Shown: one piece after another, positions 51,484 to 61,977 of the stretch
Position numbering within the stretch: position 1 is the first letter of the stretch
Layout of the letters: each line of letters begins with the position of its first letter
Assembly: GCF_002204185.1 (NCBI RefSeq)
Contig: NZ_MXPU01000004.1
Span: forward strand, 248,001 to 312,000
Direction: 5' to 3'
Origin: Rhizobium esperanzae
GTDB taxonomy: Bacteria > Pseudomonadota > Alphaproteobacteria > Rhizobiales > Rhizobiaceae
DNA length: 64,000 nt
The notes under the pieces: generated by a model
Told to the model about the DNA's origin: nothing
The model's database searches: none
The model's input: only the letters and a program-made list of their open reading frames with translations
Position numbers and translations under genes: made by a program

Positions 51484-52490
51484 GCGCCGTTTCCACGCCG
51501 TCCGAAAAGCGGGTGATCCCCGACCGCCTCGGCACACCTTTCCGCCGCATCATCGCAAGCTGGGAAGTGCTGCTCTTTGGCGTCGCCGTCCTGATCTTCA
51601 TTTTCAACTCGCTGGCGTCGCCCTACTTCCTCGATGCCTGGAACCTCTCGGACGCCACCTTCAACTTCACCGAAAAGGCGATGATCGCCTTCGCCATGGC
51701 GCTACTCGTCATCTCAGGCGAGATCGACCTCTCGGTCGCCGCCATCATCGCGCTCGCCTCGACGGCGATGGGAGCCGCAGCTCAAGCCGGCATCGGCACG
51801 CCCGGCCTTGTGCTGATCGGCATCGGCACCGGCCTAACCTGCGGCATCTTCAACGGCGTGCTGGTCTCGGTGCTGAAGCTGCCGTCGATCGTCGTCACCA
51901 TCGGCACGATGAGCCTGTTCCGCGGCATTTCCTATATCGTGCTCGGCGACCAGGCTTACGGCAAATATCCAGCCGATTTCGCCTATTTTGGCCAGGGTTA
52001 TGTCGTCTGGGTGTTCTCCTTCGAATTCGTGCTGTTCATCGTGCTGGCGATCCTTTTCGCCATCCTGCTGCATGCGACGAATTTCGGCCGTCAGGTCTAT
52101 GCGATCGGCAACAATGATTTCGCCGCCCGCTTCTCCGGCATTCCGGTCGAACGCGTCAAATTCATTCTCTTCCTCTTGACCGGCATCATGAGCGGCATTG
52201 CCGCCGTCTGCCTGACCTCGCGCCTCGGCTCGACCCGGCCCTCGATCGCTCAGGGCTGGGAACTCGAAGTCGTCACCATGGTCGTGCTCGGCGGTATCTC
52301 GATCCTCGGCGGCTCCGGCACGATCGGCGGCGTCGTCATCGCCGCGTTTGTTATGGGCCTCGTCACCTTCGGCCTCGGCCTGTTGAACGTGCCCGGCATC
52401 GTCATGTCGATCTTCATCGGCCTTCTCCTCATCATCACCATCGCCATCCCGATCATCGCCCGCCGCATCAAGATCATGAGCTCCCGATGA
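51480..52490 (+). CDS. rhaQ: Rhamnose ABC transporter permease RhaQ
   Basis: Second RbsC-type permease, 336 residues, expected to pair with RhaP. Conserved stretches: [114 protein letters not shown] and [19 protein letters not shown]. Overlaps rhaP and rhaU at its two ends by 4 bases each. Confidence 0.93.
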   Translation: MSAVSTPSEKRVIPDRLGTPFRRIIASWEVLLFGVAVLIFIFNSLASPYFLDAWNLSDATFNFTEKAMIAFAMALLVISGEIDLSVAAIIALASTAMGAAAQAGIGTPGLVLIGIGTGLTCGIFNGVLVSVLKLPSIVVTIGTMSLFRGISYIVLGDQAYGKYPADFAYFGQGYVVWVFSFEFVLFIVLAILFAILLHATNFGRQVYAIGNNDFAARFSGIPVERVKFILFLLTGIMSGIAAVCLTSRLGSTRPSIAQGWELEVVTMVVLGGISILGGSGTIGGVVIAAFVMGLVTFGLGLLNVPGIVMSIFIGLLLIITIAIPIIARRIKIMSSR

Positions 52491-52807
52491 CATCAGAAAA
52501 ACACGCCTTCAAGATGCAGCTCAATCCCGGCATGGAAGCCGAATATCGCAAGCGCCATGACGAGATCTGGCCGGAACTGGTCGATCTCCTGCGCCAGTCG
52601 GGCGCCAGCGACTATTCCATCCATCTCGACCGCGACACCAACACACTGTTCGGCGTGCTGACGCGGCCGAAGGACCATACGATGGCAAGCCTGCCGGAGC
52701 ATCCCGTCATGAAGAAATGGTGGGCGCATATGGCCGACATCATGGCGACGAACCCGGATAATTCGCCCGTTCAAAGCGACCTCGTCACCCTCTTTCATAT
52801 GCCATGA
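52487..52807 (+). CDS. rhaU: L-rhamnose mutarotase
   Basis: Interconverts the alpha and beta anomers of L-rhamnose, 106 residues. It has the RhaU pattern: [51 protein letters not shown] and a final [30 protein letters not shown]. Overlaps rhaQ and rhaK by ATGA, which couples anomer conversion to the kinase. Confidence 0.95.
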   Translation: MTSEKHAFKMQLNPGMEAEYRKRHDEIWPELVDLLRQSGASDYSIHLDRDTNTLFGVLTRPKDHTMASLPEHPVMKKWWAHMADIMATNPDNSPVQSDLVTLFHMP

Positions 52808-54183
52808 CCTCTCCTTCCTATCGCCGCATCGCCGTTCTCGACATCGGCAAGACCAATGCCAAGGTGGTGGTGCTCGACGCCGGGACAGGCGCCGAGATCG
52901 CCGTCCTGAAACGGCCGAACGTTACGGTCAAAACCGGCCCCTACCCGCATTACGACATTGAGGCTCTCTGGTCCTTCGCGCTCGATGCGCTGAAACGCCT
53001 TGCGCAGGCGCCTAGTTTCGACGCCATTTCGATCACCACCCACGGCGCCGCAGCCGCACTGCTCGATCGGGACGGCGCGCTCGCGATGCCGGTGATCGAC
53101 TACGAACACGAATATCCGCAAGAAATACGCGATGCCTATACGGCCTTGCGCCCCTCCTTCGACGAAACCTTTTCGCCGCGCCTTGCGATGGGCCTCAATG
53201 TCGGCGCGCAGCTGCACTATCAGAAGAGCGCCTTTCCCGCGGAATTCGGCAAGGTCGCGACCATTCTCACCTATGCGCAATATTGGACGGCGCGGCTGAC
53301 GGGTGTCGCCGCCAACGAGCTGACCTCGCTCGGCTGCCATACCGACCTCTGGAACCCGAAGACCGGCAACTATTCTTCGCTGATCGACAGGCTCGGCATT
53401 CGCGGCCTGATGGCGCCGGTCCGCTCCGCCTTCGATGCGCTCGGCCCTGTTCTGCCTGAAGTCGCCGCAGAGCTCGGCCTTGCCGCGCGCGTGCCGGTCT
53501 ATTGCGGCATTCACGATTCCAACGCCTCGCTGCTGCCGCATCTGGTCAACCGGACGGCCCCCTTCGCCGTGGTCTCCACCGGCACCTGGGTCATCAATTT
53601 CGGTGTCGGCGGCGATCTCGACCATCTCGATGCCAAACGCGATGCGCTCGCCAATGTCGATGCCTACGGCCGGGCCGTCCCCTCCTCGCGTTTCATGGGT
53701 GGGCGGGAATTCGAGATCCTGTCGGCCGAAATCGGCCCTGTCGACGAAAAGGCGGCCCAGGCGGCGATCGGCGCGGTCGTCGACAAGGGCATGATGCTGC
53801 TGCCCAACATCGCCCCCGGTTCCGGCCCTTTTCCCGGAAAAGCGAGCCGCTGGATCGACGCCGACGAGGCGAGCCGCGAGGAACGTCACGCCGCCGCCTG
53901 CCTCTATCTCGCTTTGATGACCGACGCCTGCCTCGGACTGATCGGCGCCAAAGGACCCATCATCGTCGAAGGGCCCTTTGCGCTCAACAAGACCTATCTG
54001 AAGCTGCTTGCCGCCCTTGCCGACCGCGAGGTCGTGGCCCTTCCCGGCTCGACCGGCACCAGCCAGGGGGCCGCCCTTCTCACCGGCATCCGGCCGGTAT
54101 CGGGCGCCGAAACGCATGTTCCACCGGCCGAGATTGCGGGGCTCGCCGCTTATCGCGATCGCTGGTACGCGGTGATGGAATAA
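52804..54183 (+). CDS. rhaK: Rhamnulose kinase (FGGY family)
   Basis: Phosphorylates rhamnulose, 459 residues. N-terminal phosphate loop [15 protein letters not shown] (Asp13), [15 protein letters not shown], catalytic-base region [22 protein letters not shown] and [11 protein letters not shown], and a C-terminal domain with [36 protein letters not shown]. Published work on R. leguminosarum reports that the kinase is also needed for rhamnose transport, which fits its place at the end of the transporter operon. Confidence 0.93.
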   Translation: MTSPSYRRIAVLDIGKTNAKVVVLDAGTGAEIAVLKRPNVTVKTGPYPHYDIEALWSFALDALKRLAQAPSFDAISITTHGAAAALLDRDGALAMPVIDYEHEYPQEIRDAYTALRPSFDETFSPRLAMGLNVGAQLHYQKSAFPAEFGKVATILTYAQYWTARLTGVAANELTSLGCHTDLWNPKTGNYSSLIDRLGIRGLMAPVRSAFDALGPVLPEVAAELGLAARVPVYCGIHDSNASLLPHLVNRTAPFAVVSTGTWVINFGVGGDLDHLDAKRDALANVDAYGRAVPSSRFMGGREFEILSAEIGPVDEKAAQAAIGAVVDKGMMLLPNIAPGSGPFPGKASRWIDADEASREERHAAACLYLALMTDACLGLIGAKGPIIVEGPFALNKTYLKLLAALADREVVALPGSTGTSQGAALLTGIRPVSGAETHVPPAEIAGLAAYRDRWYAVME

Positions 54184-54267
54184 GCATTTCCACCACGGTT
54201 GAAGAACGGGCTTGCTCGCCCCTGCCCTGCGGTTAGTGTGCCCTCAAAACCAAGTCGAGGAGACAAC

Positions 54268-55020
54268 ATGACAGAGGCATTCGATCCACGTGCCCTTGCA
54301 GCCGGACTGCACCGCCTGCGCCAGGCCGGAAGACAGGAAGAAACCGGGAATTTCACCCTGCCGGCCGATCTGCATCAGGCGATGGAGGCGCAGAATTTCC
54401 TCGCTGCCGCGGAGAATATTTCCAGCAACGCCTGGAAGGTGACGGTCTCGCCGGAGGGTCAGGCGGTCACGGGTCCCCTGCATCCCTATGCCGAAGCCGC
54501 CTCGGGCGCGAACATTCCCTGGGTTCCGGGCATGAAATTCGAGACCGAGATCGCCGTGCGCCTCGGCCAGGATCTGCCGATCCGCACCGGCGCTCCCTAC
54601 AGCCGCGCCGAAGTGGTCGAAGCGATCTCCGCCGTCCATCTCGGGGCCGAGCTGCTGGTCAGCGCCGTGAGGGAAAGCGGCAGCATCTCCTTTCTGCTGT
54701 TTACCTCAGACCGCCTCGGCAATAGCGGCTATGTGCTCGGCCCGAAGCTCGACAAAAGCGTCGTCGATACCGCCGGCGGCATGCCGCTCAAGGTCACCCA
54801 TGCCGGCCGCACGATCTATGACGGCCCGGCCCAGCATCCGAAGGGCGACGTTCTCACCTGGCTTGTCGATTACGCCAATGACGGCTTGCGCCCCGATACG
54901 TCGCTGAAGACAGGTGCGCTTATCACGACAGGCACGTTGAGTGGCGCTGTGGTGCTGACCGAACCGGGCGAGACCGACATCCTGTTCGGGGACGCCAGGC
55001 TGAATTTCTCGCTGTCCTAG
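54268..55020 (+). CDS. Fumarylacetoacetate-hydrolase family protein (hydratase/decarboxylase type)
   Basis: A 250-residue enzyme of the 2-keto-4-pentenoate hydratase / 4-oxalocrotonate decarboxylase branch. KFETEIAVRLGQDLP carries the acidic metal ligands, and GALITTGTLSGAVVLTEPGETDILFGD is the C-terminal family motif. ATG 54268 has CGAGGAG 7 bases upstream. It is 84 bases after rhaK in the same direction; co-transcription is possible but a role in rhamnose breakdown is not supported, as the aldolase route is complete. Confidence 0.83.
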   Translation: MTEAFDPRALAAGLHRLRQAGRQEETGNFTLPADLHQAMEAQNFLAAAENISSNAWKVTVSPEGQAVTGPLHPYAEAASGANIPWVPGMKFETEIAVRLGQDLPIRTGAPYSRAEVVEAISAVHLGAELLVSAVRESGSISFLLFTSDRLGNSGYVLGPKLDKSVVDTAGGMPLKVTHAGRTIYDGPAQHPKGDVLTWLVDYANDGLRPDTSLKTGALITTGTLSGAVVLTEPGETDILFGDARLNFSLS

Positions 55021-55124
55021 AGCATGATGTCGAAAAGTATCAGCGGTTTTGCGATAAAGACATGCGGAAAAACAAAGACCTAAAGCGTGATAAGCGAATC
55101 TGAAAGATCTCGACACGCTTTAGG
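55021..55124. repeat. Rhizobial intergenic repeat with hairpin
   Basis: The block starts AGCATGATGTCGAAAAGT, a sequence I recognise as a frequent intergenic repeat in Rhizobiaceae. It ends with CCTAAAGCGTG (55079-55089) and CACGCTTTAGG (55114-55124), perfect 11-bp arms that could act as a terminator-like structure after the hydrolase gene. Confidence 0.55.
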
Positions 55125-55255
55125 TTGAGAGAAGCCGGTCCCCACCGGCCGATTTCAACCTGTCTGAATGCAAAGCGTAAGTTGACAATTCCGGTTTAGT
55201 TTTGCAGGGAAGGGAGGGCTCGCCTCCCCGTGCGACACCGAACCCGGAGCAGATC

Positions 55256-56035
55256 ATGCCTTCACCTTTCCTTGCCCTGTCGGCAATCGAGCATGCCATC
55301 GGACAAACAACCGTCCTGCATGGCATCGATCTGACGCTTGAGCAGGGCCGCATCTACGGTCTGGTGGGGCCGAACGGCTCCGGCAAGAGCACGCTTCTGA
55401 AGATCATCGCCCGTCAGCTCGCGCCGAAATCCGGCACCATTGCCTTCGACGGCAAACCGGCGGCGGACTGGGGTGCCAGGGAATTTGCCCGGCACGTCGC
55501 CTATATGCCGCAATTTACGCCAGCGACCGATGGGATGAGCGTGCGCGAACTTGTGGCGCTCGGCCGTTTTCCCTGGCACGGCACGCTCGGCCGCTTCACC
55601 GCGACGGATCGCAGGATTGTCGAGGAGGCGATCGTCCGCACCGAGCTCGAGGACTTTGCCGATCGTCTCGCCGCCAACATGTCCGGCGGTGAACGCCAGC
55701 GCGCCTGGATCGCCATGATGCTCGCCCAGAACGCCCGCTGCCTGCTGCTCGACGAGCCGACATCGGCACTCGACCTCGCCCACCAGGCGAGCGTGCTCTC
55801 GCTGGTCAAGGAGCTCAGCCACGAACGCGGGCTGACCGTCATCATCGTCCTGCACGACATCAACCTCGCCGCACGCTATTGCGACGCGATCATTGCGCTC
55901 AATCGCGGCCGAATCACCGCCGAGGGCACGCCCGCCGAGATCATGCAGGCCGACAAGCTGCAGTCAATTTTCGGCGTCGGCATGGGCGTCTTTCCCCATC
56001 CGGTGCGAAACGAGCCGGTCAGCTATCTCTTATAG
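55256..56035 (+). CDS. Iron-siderophore type ABC ATPase (FhuC/FecE-like), without neighbours
   Basis: ATPase of 259 residues: Walker A GPNGSGKS (38-45), YMPQFTPATDGMSVRELVALGRFPWHGTLGRF (the FecCD-type Q-loop region), signature MSGGERQR, LLLDEPTSALDLAHQ and VLHDINLAARYCD. All of these point to the Fe3+-siderophore/B12 importer class. The permease and binding protein genes are not adjacent. ATG 55256 with GGAGCAG upstream is preferred to the earlier GTG/ATG codons. Confidence 0.88.
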   Translation: MPSPFLALSAIEHAIGQTTVLHGIDLTLEQGRIYGLVGPNGSGKSTLLKIIARQLAPKSGTIAFDGKPAADWGAREFARHVAYMPQFTPATDGMSVRELVALGRFPWHGTLGRFTATDRRIVEEAIVRTELEDFADRLAANMSGGERQRAWIAMMLAQNARCLLLDEPTSALDLAHQASVLSLVKELSHERGLTVIIVLHDINLAARYCDAIIALNRGRITAEGTPAEIMQADKLQSIFGVGMGVFPHPVRNEPVSYLL

Positions 56036-56041
56036 TGTCGC

Positions 56042-56923
56042 CTACGCCTTTTCCCGGAACATCTCGATGATGGCGGAAAAATCCCTCCCGCCATTGCCCT
56101 GCTTTTCAAAGAGCGCATAAAGCTGCGCAGCCTCCGCCCCCATCGGCGTTGAGGCGCCGCTTGCCAGCGCCGCCTCCTGCGAGAGCCTCAGGTCCTTCAG
56201 CATCAGGGCGGCGGCGAAACCGGGTTTGTAGCCGTTATTGGCGGGCGAGGTCGGGACCGGCCCAGGCACCGGGCAATAGGTATTGATCGACCAGCACTGG
56301 CCGGACGAGGTCGAGGCGACGTCGAACAGCGCCTGATGCGAAAGGCCGAGTTTTTCGGCGAGCACGAAGGCCTCGCAGACGCCGACCATCGAGATGCCGA
56401 GGATCATATTGTTGCAGATCTTCGCCGCCTGGCCGGCGCCCGCTTCGCCGCAATGAACGATCTTCTTGCCCATGGCCTCGAGAATCGGCTTGGCTCGGGC
56501 AAAGGCTTCCGGGGAGCCGCCGGCCATGAAGGTCAGCGTGCCTGCGCTCGCGCCGCCCGTGCCGCCGGAGACGGGCGCGTCGAGCGACAGGCAGCCTGCG
56601 GCCTTGGCCATCTCATGCGCCTTGCGGCTGCTCTCAACATCGATTGTCGAGCAATCGATGACAAGCGTTCCCTGCGCGGCGGTCTGCAGGATATCGGTCC
56701 AGGCCGTCAGCACGTGCCGGCCCTGCGGCAGCATCGTGATGACGATCTCGGCGTCCTTGACCGCCTGGCTGGCATGACTGGCCGGCTTGACGCCGCTCGC
56801 CTCGGCCGCCTTCAGCACCGAGGCCGCAAGATCGAAGCCGAGAACCTCGTGACCCGCTTTGACGAGATTGGCCGCCATCGGCCCGCCCATGTTGCCGAGG
56901 CCGATGAATGCGATCATTGCCAT
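56042..56923 (-). CDS. mmsB: 3-hydroxyisobutyrate dehydrogenase
   Basis: NAD-dependent beta-hydroxyacid dehydrogenase of valine breakdown, 293 residues. N-terminal FIGLGNMGGPMAANL with the GxGxxG loop (8-13), the substrate motif DAPVSGGTGGASAGTLTFMAGG, and the catalytic Lys in GQAAKICNNMILG. The stretch STSSGQCWSINTYCPVPGPVP ... NGYKPGFAAALMLKDL is specific for the hydroxyisobutyrate group. Lies 9 bases downstream of the GMC gene, at the end of the liv operon. Confidence 0.93.
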   Translation of the reverse strand: MAMIAFIGLGNMGGPMAANLVKAGHEVLGFDLAASVLKAAEASGVKPASHASQAVKDAEIVITMLPQGRHVLTAWTDILQTAAQGTLVIDCSTIDVESSRKAHEMAKAAGCLSLDAPVSGGTGGASAGTLTFMAGGSPEAFARAKPILEAMGKKIVHCGEAGAGQAAKICNNMILGISMVGVCEAFVLAEKLGLSHQALFDVASTSSGQCWSINTYCPVPGPVPTSPANNGYKPGFAAALMLKDLRLSQEAALASGASTPMGAEAAQLYALFEKQGNGGRDFSAIIEMFREKA

Positions 56924-56932
56924 GGTCTTCTC

Positions 56933-58528
56933 CTATCGATTATCTTCGAGGATCATCGCCGCCGCCTTTTCGGCGATCATGATCGTCGGCGAATTGGTGT
57001 TGCCCGAGGTGATCGACGGCATCACCGAAGCGTCGGCGATCCTAAGCTTGCCGAGCGCCCGGAGTTTCAGCCGGGGATCGACGACGCTGTCCCTGTCGGC
57101 GCCCATGCGGCAGGTGCCGACAGGGTGAAAGATCGTCGTGCCGATATCGCCCGCCGCCCGCTCCAGATCGGCCTCCGTCTGATAGCTCGGCCCCGGCTTG
57201 AATTCCTCCGGCCGAAACCTCGCGAACGAAGGCTGCGCGACGATCCTCCGCGTCAACCGTATGGAACGGACAGCTATGTCACGATCGCGCGGCGTCGAGA
57301 GATATTTCGGGCTGATGGTCGGCTGGGCGGCAAAATCCGGGCTCGACAGATGCACCGAACCGCGACTTTCGGGCCTGAGATTGCAGACGCTGGCGGTGAT
57401 TGCCGGAAAAGGATGAACCGGATCGCCGAACTTCTCCAGCGAGACCGGCTGCACGTGATATTGCAGATCAGGCGTTTCCCGGTCAGGCCCTGAGCGGGTG
57501 AAGATGCCGAGCTGGCTCGGTGCCATCGCCATCGGCCCGGAACGGCGGACGAGATATTCGAGCCCGATCGCCGCCTTGCCGATCAACTTCGTCGCCTTCT
57601 CGTTCAGCGTCGGAACGCCGGTTACCTTGTAAGCCAGACGCAATTGCAGATGGTCCTGCAGGTTCTCGCCGACGCCCTTCACCTCGCTGACGACATCGAT
57701 GCCCGCCTGCCGGAGAACCTCGCCCCTGCCGATGCCCGACAATTCGAGGATATGCGGCGAACCGATCGAACCGGCCGAAAGCACCGTTTCTTTAGCCGCA
57801 TAGGCGCGCTTCACAGCGCCCCGGTGCTGGAATTCGACGCCGGCAACCACTCCCTCCTCCACCAGCAGCCGCCGGACCTGCGCCTTGGTCAGCACCGTCA
57901 GGTTGGAGCGCCGCATCGCCGGTCGCAGGAAGGCCTTTGAGGTGTTCCAGCGAATGCCAGAGCGCTGGTTGACGTCGAAATAGCCGGAACCTTCGTTGTT
58001 GCCGCGGTTGAAATCCGCCGTCTCCGGAATGCCGGCTTCCCTCGCCGCCTGCTGGAAGGCGTCCAGCACGGCCCAGCGCACCCGCGCCTTCTCAATGCGC
58101 CATTCGCCGCCGGCCCCGTGCATGTCGTCGGCGCCGCGATAGAAATCCTCGGACTTGCGGAAGAAGGGCAGGATGTCATCCCAGCCCCAGCCGCTGCAGC
58201 CCATCTGCCGCCAGAGGTCGTAGTCTCGCGCCTGGCCGCGCATATAGATCATGCCGTTGATCGATGAGCAGCCGCCGAGCACCTTGCCGCGGGGATAACT
58301 CAGCGCCCGGCCGTTCAGCCCCGCTTCCGGCGCCGTGGTGAAGCACCAGTCGGTGCGTGGATTGTTGATGCAATAGAGATAACCGACCGGAATATGAATC
58401 CAATGGTAATTGTCGCTGCCGCCGGCTTCGAGCAGCAGCACCCGGCTCCTGCCGTCGGCGGATAGACGATTGGCGAGTACGCAGCCGGCGCTGCCTGCCC
58501 CGATGATGATGTAGTCGTAACGATCCAT
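56933..58528 (-). CDS. GMC-family FAD oxidoreductase (choline/alcohol dehydrogenase-like)
   Basis: Flavoprotein of 531 residues that oxidises an alcohol. FAD loop [16 protein letters not shown] (7-22, GxGxxG), GMC signature 1 in [19 protein letters not shown], signature 2 in [15 protein letters not shown], and the C-terminal catalytic His in HPVGTCRMG followed by [16 protein letters not shown]. Start ATG 58528; the open frame extends far upstream but that is noncoding relative to livM. Situated between livM and mmsB, so its substrate may be what the transporter imports. Confidence 0.9.
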   Translation of the reverse strand: MDRYDYIIIGAGSAGCVLANRLSADGRSRVLLLEAGGSDNYHWIHIPVGYLYCINNPRTDWCFTTAPEAGLNGRALSYPRGKVLGGCSSINGMIYMRGQARDYDLWRQMGCSGWGWDDILPFFRKSEDFYRGADDMHGAGGEWRIEKARVRWAVLDAFQQAAREAGIPETADFNRGNNEGSGYFDVNQRSGIRWNTSKAFLRPAMRRSNLTVLTKAQVRRLLVEEGVVAGVEFQHRGAVKRAYAAKETVLSAGSIGSPHILELSGIGRGEVLRQAGIDVVSEVKGVGENLQDHLQLRLAYKVTGVPTLNEKATKLIGKAAIGLEYLVRRSGPMAMAPSQLGIFTRSGPDRETPDLQYHVQPVSLEKFGDPVHPFPAITASVCNLRPESRGSVHLSSPDFAAQPTISPKYLSTPRDRDIAVRSIRLTRRIVAQPSFARFRPEEFKPGPSYQTEADLERAAGDIGTTIFHPVGTCRMGADRDSVVDPRLKLRALGKLRIADASVMPSITSGNTNSPTIMIAEKAAAMILEDNR

Positions 58529-58605
58529 GTGCGCCCTGCACGAAAATCCAGATGCATGGCCACCCGCCTCTACCCGCGCTGCGGAAAGAGGGAGACGGCC
58601 GCCCA

Positions 58606-59595
58606 TTAGCGGCGATAGACGAAGCCCAGCTTCCGCCCGAGCCGCGAAGCGTAGAACTCGCCAATGATGCCGCGGCGGAAGATCAGCACGCAGACCATGA
58701 AGACGATGCCGGTGATGATCGTCACCGGAAATTCCGAGGTGGCGAGGTAGTTTTCCAGCGCCACCACCAGCCCCGCGCCGAAGAGCGGACCGATCAGCGT
58801 GCCGATGCCGCCGAGCAGCGTCATCAGGATCACCTCGCCCGACATCTGCCAGGCGACGTCGGTGAGCGTTGCGAACTGGAAAACGATCGATTTCACCGCG
58901 CCCGCCAGACCGGCCAGCGCCGCCGACATAACGAAGGCACCGAGCTTGTAGCGCGCCACGGAATAACCGAGCGAGATCGCCCGTTGCTCGTTTTCGCGGA
59001 TCGATTTCAGGATCATGCCGAAGGGCGAATTGATGAAACGCCAGATGATCAGCACGCCGATCAGGAAGACCGCCAGCACGAAATAATACATGTTGGTCGA
59101 GCTGTTCAAATCGATGAAGCCGAAGAGGTGGCCGCGCGGCACCGATTGGATGCCGTCCTCGCCTTCGGTAAACTTCGCCTGCAGGCAGAAGAAGAAGAAC
59201 ATCTGCGACAGCGCCAGCGTGATCATCGCGAAATAGATGCCCTGACGGCGGATCGCGAAGTAACCCATGACCAGGCCGAGAAAGGCCGCACCCGCCACGC
59301 CGATCAGGATGCCGAGTTCCGGTGGCAGGCCCCATGATTTCACCGTATAGGCGGTGAAATAGGCCGCGCCGCCGAAGAAGGTGGCGTGACCGAAGGACAG
59401 TAGGCCGGTATAGCCGAGTAGCAGGTTGAAGGCGCAGGCAAATAGCGCGAAGCACAGCAGCTTCATCAGGAAGATCGGATAGAAGAAGAACGGCGCGAGC
59501 AGCAGGAGCAGCAACCCTGCAAGCAGGAAGCCGGCTTGGACCGAAAGGGCGGTCCGGCTCTTTTCCGTGCGGATGGTGTCGGTGATGTCAGCCAT
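58606..59595 (-). CDS. livM: Branched-chain amino acid-type ABC permease LivM
   Basis: Inner-membrane permease of 329 residues with about ten hydrophobic segments. Conserved LivM stretches: [92 protein letters not shown] and [23 protein letters not shown]. Start taken at ATG 59595; ATG 59604, overlapping the livH stop, is also possible. Confidence 0.9.
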   Translation of the reverse strand: MADITDTIRTEKSRTALSVQAGFLLAGLLLLLLAPFFFYPIFLMKLLCFALFACAFNLLLGYTGLLSFGHATFFGGAAYFTAYTVKSWGLPPELGILIGVAGAAFLGLVMGYFAIRRQGIYFAMITLALSQMFFFFCLQAKFTEGEDGIQSVPRGHLFGFIDLNSSTNMYYFVLAVFLIGVLIIWRFINSPFGMILKSIRENEQRAISLGYSVARYKLGAFVMSAALAGLAGAVKSIVFQFATLTDVAWQMSGEVILMTLLGGIGTLIGPLFGAGLVVALENYLATSEFPVTIITGIVFMVCVLIFRRGIIGEFYASRLGRKLGFVYRR

Positions 59596-59596
59596 G

Positions 59597-60484
59597 TCAA
59601 GCATCCCGGCCGAAGAGGCCCGCGGGCCTGATGAGAAGCACGATCGCCATGATGACAAAGATCACGATGTTGGAAGCCTCGGGATAGAAGACCTTGGTCA
59701 GGCCCTCGGCGATGCCGAGCACATAACCGGTGATGATCGCACCCATGATCGATCCCATGCCGCCAACCACGACCACGGCAAAGACGACGATGATCATGTT
59801 CGAACCCATCAGCGGCGAGACCTGATAGATTGGCGCCGCCAGCACGCCGGCAAAGGCGGCAAGGCCGGCGCCGAGCGCGTAGGTAAAGGTCAGCAGTACC
59901 GGCACGTTGACGCCGAAAACTTGCACCAGCACGGCGTTCTCCGTGGCGGCCCTGAGATAGGCGCCGAGCTTGGTCTTCTCGATCAGCAGCCAGGTGCCGA
60001 GGCAAACAACAAGCGAAACGACCACCACCCAGCCACGATAGATCGGCAGGAACATGAAGCCGAGGTTGGCGCCGCCGGCAAGGGCCGCCGGCGTCGCATA
60101 GGGCTGGCCGGATGAGCCGTAGAGATAGCGGAAGGTGCCTTCGACCGCGAGCGCCAGCCCGAAGGTGAAGAGCAGACCATAGAGCGGGTCGAGATCGTAG
60201 AGCCGGCGCAGGAACAGCCGCTCGATGATCGCCCCGGCAAACCCGACGATGACGGGCGCCAGGATCAGCGACGGCCAGTAGCCGATGCCGGCATAGGTCA
60301 GCAGCAGATAGGCAACGAAAGCGCCGAGCATGTATTGTGCGCCGTGAGCGAAGTTGATCACCCGCAGAAGGCCAAAGATGATGGCGAGGCCGAGGCTGAG
60401 CAGCGCGTAAAATGAGCCGTTGATCAGACCGACCAGCAACTGGCTCAATAGACCCTGCAAGCTAACACCGAAGATCATCGTCAT
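59597..60484 (-). CDS. livH: Branched-chain amino acid-type ABC permease LivH
   Basis: Permease of 295 residues with about eight spans. LivH stretches: LVGLINGSFYALLSLGLAIIFGLLRVINFAHGAQYMLGAFVAYLLL, RAATENAVLVQVFGVNVPVLLTFTYALGAGLAAFAGVLAAPIYQVSPLMG and VVVGGMGSIMGAIITGYVLG. It begins 4 bases after livF. The ATG two codons later (60478) is an alternative start. Confidence 0.92.
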   Translation of the reverse strand: MTMIFGVSLQGLLSQLLVGLINGSFYALLSLGLAIIFGLLRVINFAHGAQYMLGAFVAYLLLTYAGIGYWPSLILAPVIVGFAGAIIERLFLRRLYDLDPLYGLLFTFGLALAVEGTFRYLYGSSGQPYATPAALAGGANLGFMFLPIYRGWVVVVSLVVCLGTWLLIEKTKLGAYLRAATENAVLVQVFGVNVPVLLTFTYALGAGLAAFAGVLAAPIYQVSPLMGSNMIIVVFAVVVVGGMGSIMGAIITGYVLGIAEGLTKVFYPEASNIVIFVIMAIVLLIRPAGLFGRDA

Positions 60485-60488
60485 CTGG

Positions 60489-61190
60489 TCATACTCCCAG
60501 AACCTTGTGCAGCGTATCCATGCGCTGCGGCAGTTCGCTTACCGGGAATTCCGACACCATCTGCCCATGATCCATCAGATAGAAGCGATCGGCAATACGG
60601 CTGGCGAAACGGAAATTCTGCTCGACGAGCAGGATCGTCATGCCGCGCTCCTTGAGTTTTTTCAGTACCTCGCCGATGCGCTGGACGATGACGGGAGCAA
60701 GCCCCTCTGTCGGTTCGTCGAGAATGAGCAGCCGCACGCCGGTGCGGAGAATCCGGGCGATGGCCAGCATCTGCTGCTCGCCGCCTGATAGTTTGGTGCC
60801 CGGGCTGCCGCGGCGCTCATAGAGATTGGGAAAGAGCTCGTAGATCTCGTCGAGCGTCATGCCGCCCTTCGCCACGACAGGCGGCAGCAGCAGGTTCTCC
60901 GAGACGGTGAGCGTCGAAAAGATCCCGCGCTCCTCCGGCACGAAACCGATGCCGCGGTGCGCCGTCTTGTGCAGCGGCACATGCATCATGTCGCTGCCGG
61001 CAAAGCTGATCCTGCCCCTGCGGGCGCGCACGATGCCGGTGATGGTGCGCAGCGTCGTCGTCTTGCCGACGCCGTTGCGGCCGAGAATGGTGATCGTCTC
61101 GCCTTCGCCGACATGCATGTCGACGCCGTGCAGGATGTGGCTTTCGCCGTACCAGGCGTTGAGGCCCTGAACCTCGAGCAGAGCGGCCAT
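60489..61190 (-). CDS. livF: Branched-chain amino acid-type ABC ATPase LivF
   Basis: ATPase of 233 residues: Walker A GRNGVGKT (37-44), Q-loop region GFVPEERGIFSTLTVSENL, signature LSGGEQQML, LLILDEPTEGLAP and VEQNFRFA. Typical LivF length. Its start shares one base with the livG stop. Confidence 0.93.
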   Translation of the reverse strand: MAALLEVQGLNAWYGESHILHGVDMHVGEGETITILGRNGVGKTTTLRTITGIVRARRGRISFAGSDMMHVPLHKTAHRGIGFVPEERGIFSTLTVSENLLLPPVVAKGGMTLDEIYELFPNLYERRGSPGTKLSGGEQQMLAIARILRTGVRLLILDEPTEGLAPVIVQRIGEVLKKLKERGMTILLVEQNFRFASRIADRFYLMDHGQMVSEFPVSELPQRMDTLHKVLGV

Positions 61191-61972
61191 CAGTGCTCCT
61201 CCGTGCCCATATAGGCAACGCGCACACGCTCGTCCTGGCTGACGGTGGCATAGTCCCCCTCGGCAAGGATCTCGCCGCGCTGCAAAACGGTGACGTGCTG
61301 GCAGATATTGGCGACGACGGAGAGATTGTGCTCGACCATCAGCACCGCCCGGTCGCGGGCGACGTCGCGGATGATCGCCGAGACGACGCCGACATCCTCA
61401 TGTCCCATGCCGGCCATCGGCTCGTCGAGCAGCAGCACCTTCGGATCGAGCGCCAGCGTCGTGGCTATCTCCAGCACCCGCTTGCGGCCATAGGAAAGAT
61501 CGGCGGCGATATGATCGCGCTCCTTGGAAAGGCCGACGCTGGCGAGCAACTGCTCGGCCCGTTCGTTCAACCGATCGAGCGCCGAAAGCGGCCGCCAGAA
61601 CTGGGTGGAAAGATTGTTCGGCCGCTGTAGCGCCACGCGCACATTGTCGAGAACGGTGAGATGCGGGAAAACCGCCGAGATCTGGAAGGAGCGCACCAGC
61701 CCCATGCGCGCCACCTTGTCGGGCGGCGTGTAGGTTATATCGGTGCCCATCAGCGTGATGCTGCCCGCCGTCGGCTGCAGGAACTTAGTCAGCAGGTTGA
61801 AGACCGTGGTCTTGCCGGCGCCGTTCGGGCCGATCAGCGCATGGACGCTCGCGTCATGGACGTCGAGATCGACATCCTTGACGGCCGTAAAGCCGCCGAA
61901 ATCGCGGCGAAGACCGCGGGCGGAGAGCACCACCCGCGGCTTTTCCTGAGTTTCAATCGCGGAAACCGCCAT
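61190..61972 (-). CDS. livG: Branched-chain amino acid-type ABC ATPase LivG
   Basis: ATPase of 260 residues: Walker A GPNGAGKT (48-55), LVRSFQISAVFPHLTVLDNVRVALQRP, signature LSYGRKRVLEIA (the usual LivG variant), LLLDEPMAGMGHED and VEHNLSVV. Start ATG 61972, 5 bases after the livK stop. The family normally has AGL in place of AGMG, a small variation. Confidence 0.92.
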   Translation of the reverse strand: MAVSAIETQEKPRVVLSARGLRRDFGGFTAVKDVDLDVHDASVHALIGPNGAGKTTVFNLLTKFLQPTAGSITLMGTDITYTPPDKVARMGLVRSFQISAVFPHLTVLDNVRVALQRPNNLSTQFWRPLSALDRLNERAEQLLASVGLSKERDHIAADLSYGRKRVLEIATTLALDPKVLLLDEPMAGMGHEDVGVVSAIIRDVARDRAVLMVEHNLSVVANICQHVTVLQRGEILAEGDYATVSQDERVRVAYMGTEEH

Positions 61973-61977
61973 TGCGC

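Noticed and set aside
48778-51537. A 919-codon open frame on the minus strand across rhaT and rhaP
   Set aside because: It is antisense to genes with full ABC motifs, its translation is rich in D, R, G, E and H without any domain, and it arises from codon bias in GC-rich DNA.
52795-54117. A 440-codon minus-strand open frame opposite rhaK
   Set aside because: No motif, and the kinase on the plus strand has every FGGY landmark and ATGA coupling with rhaU.
58529-59455. An N-terminal extension of the GMC oxidoreductase frame by 309 codons
   Set aside because: The extension overlaps livM on the same strand in another frame and the FAD-binding motif starts right after ATG 58528, as in all GMC proteins.
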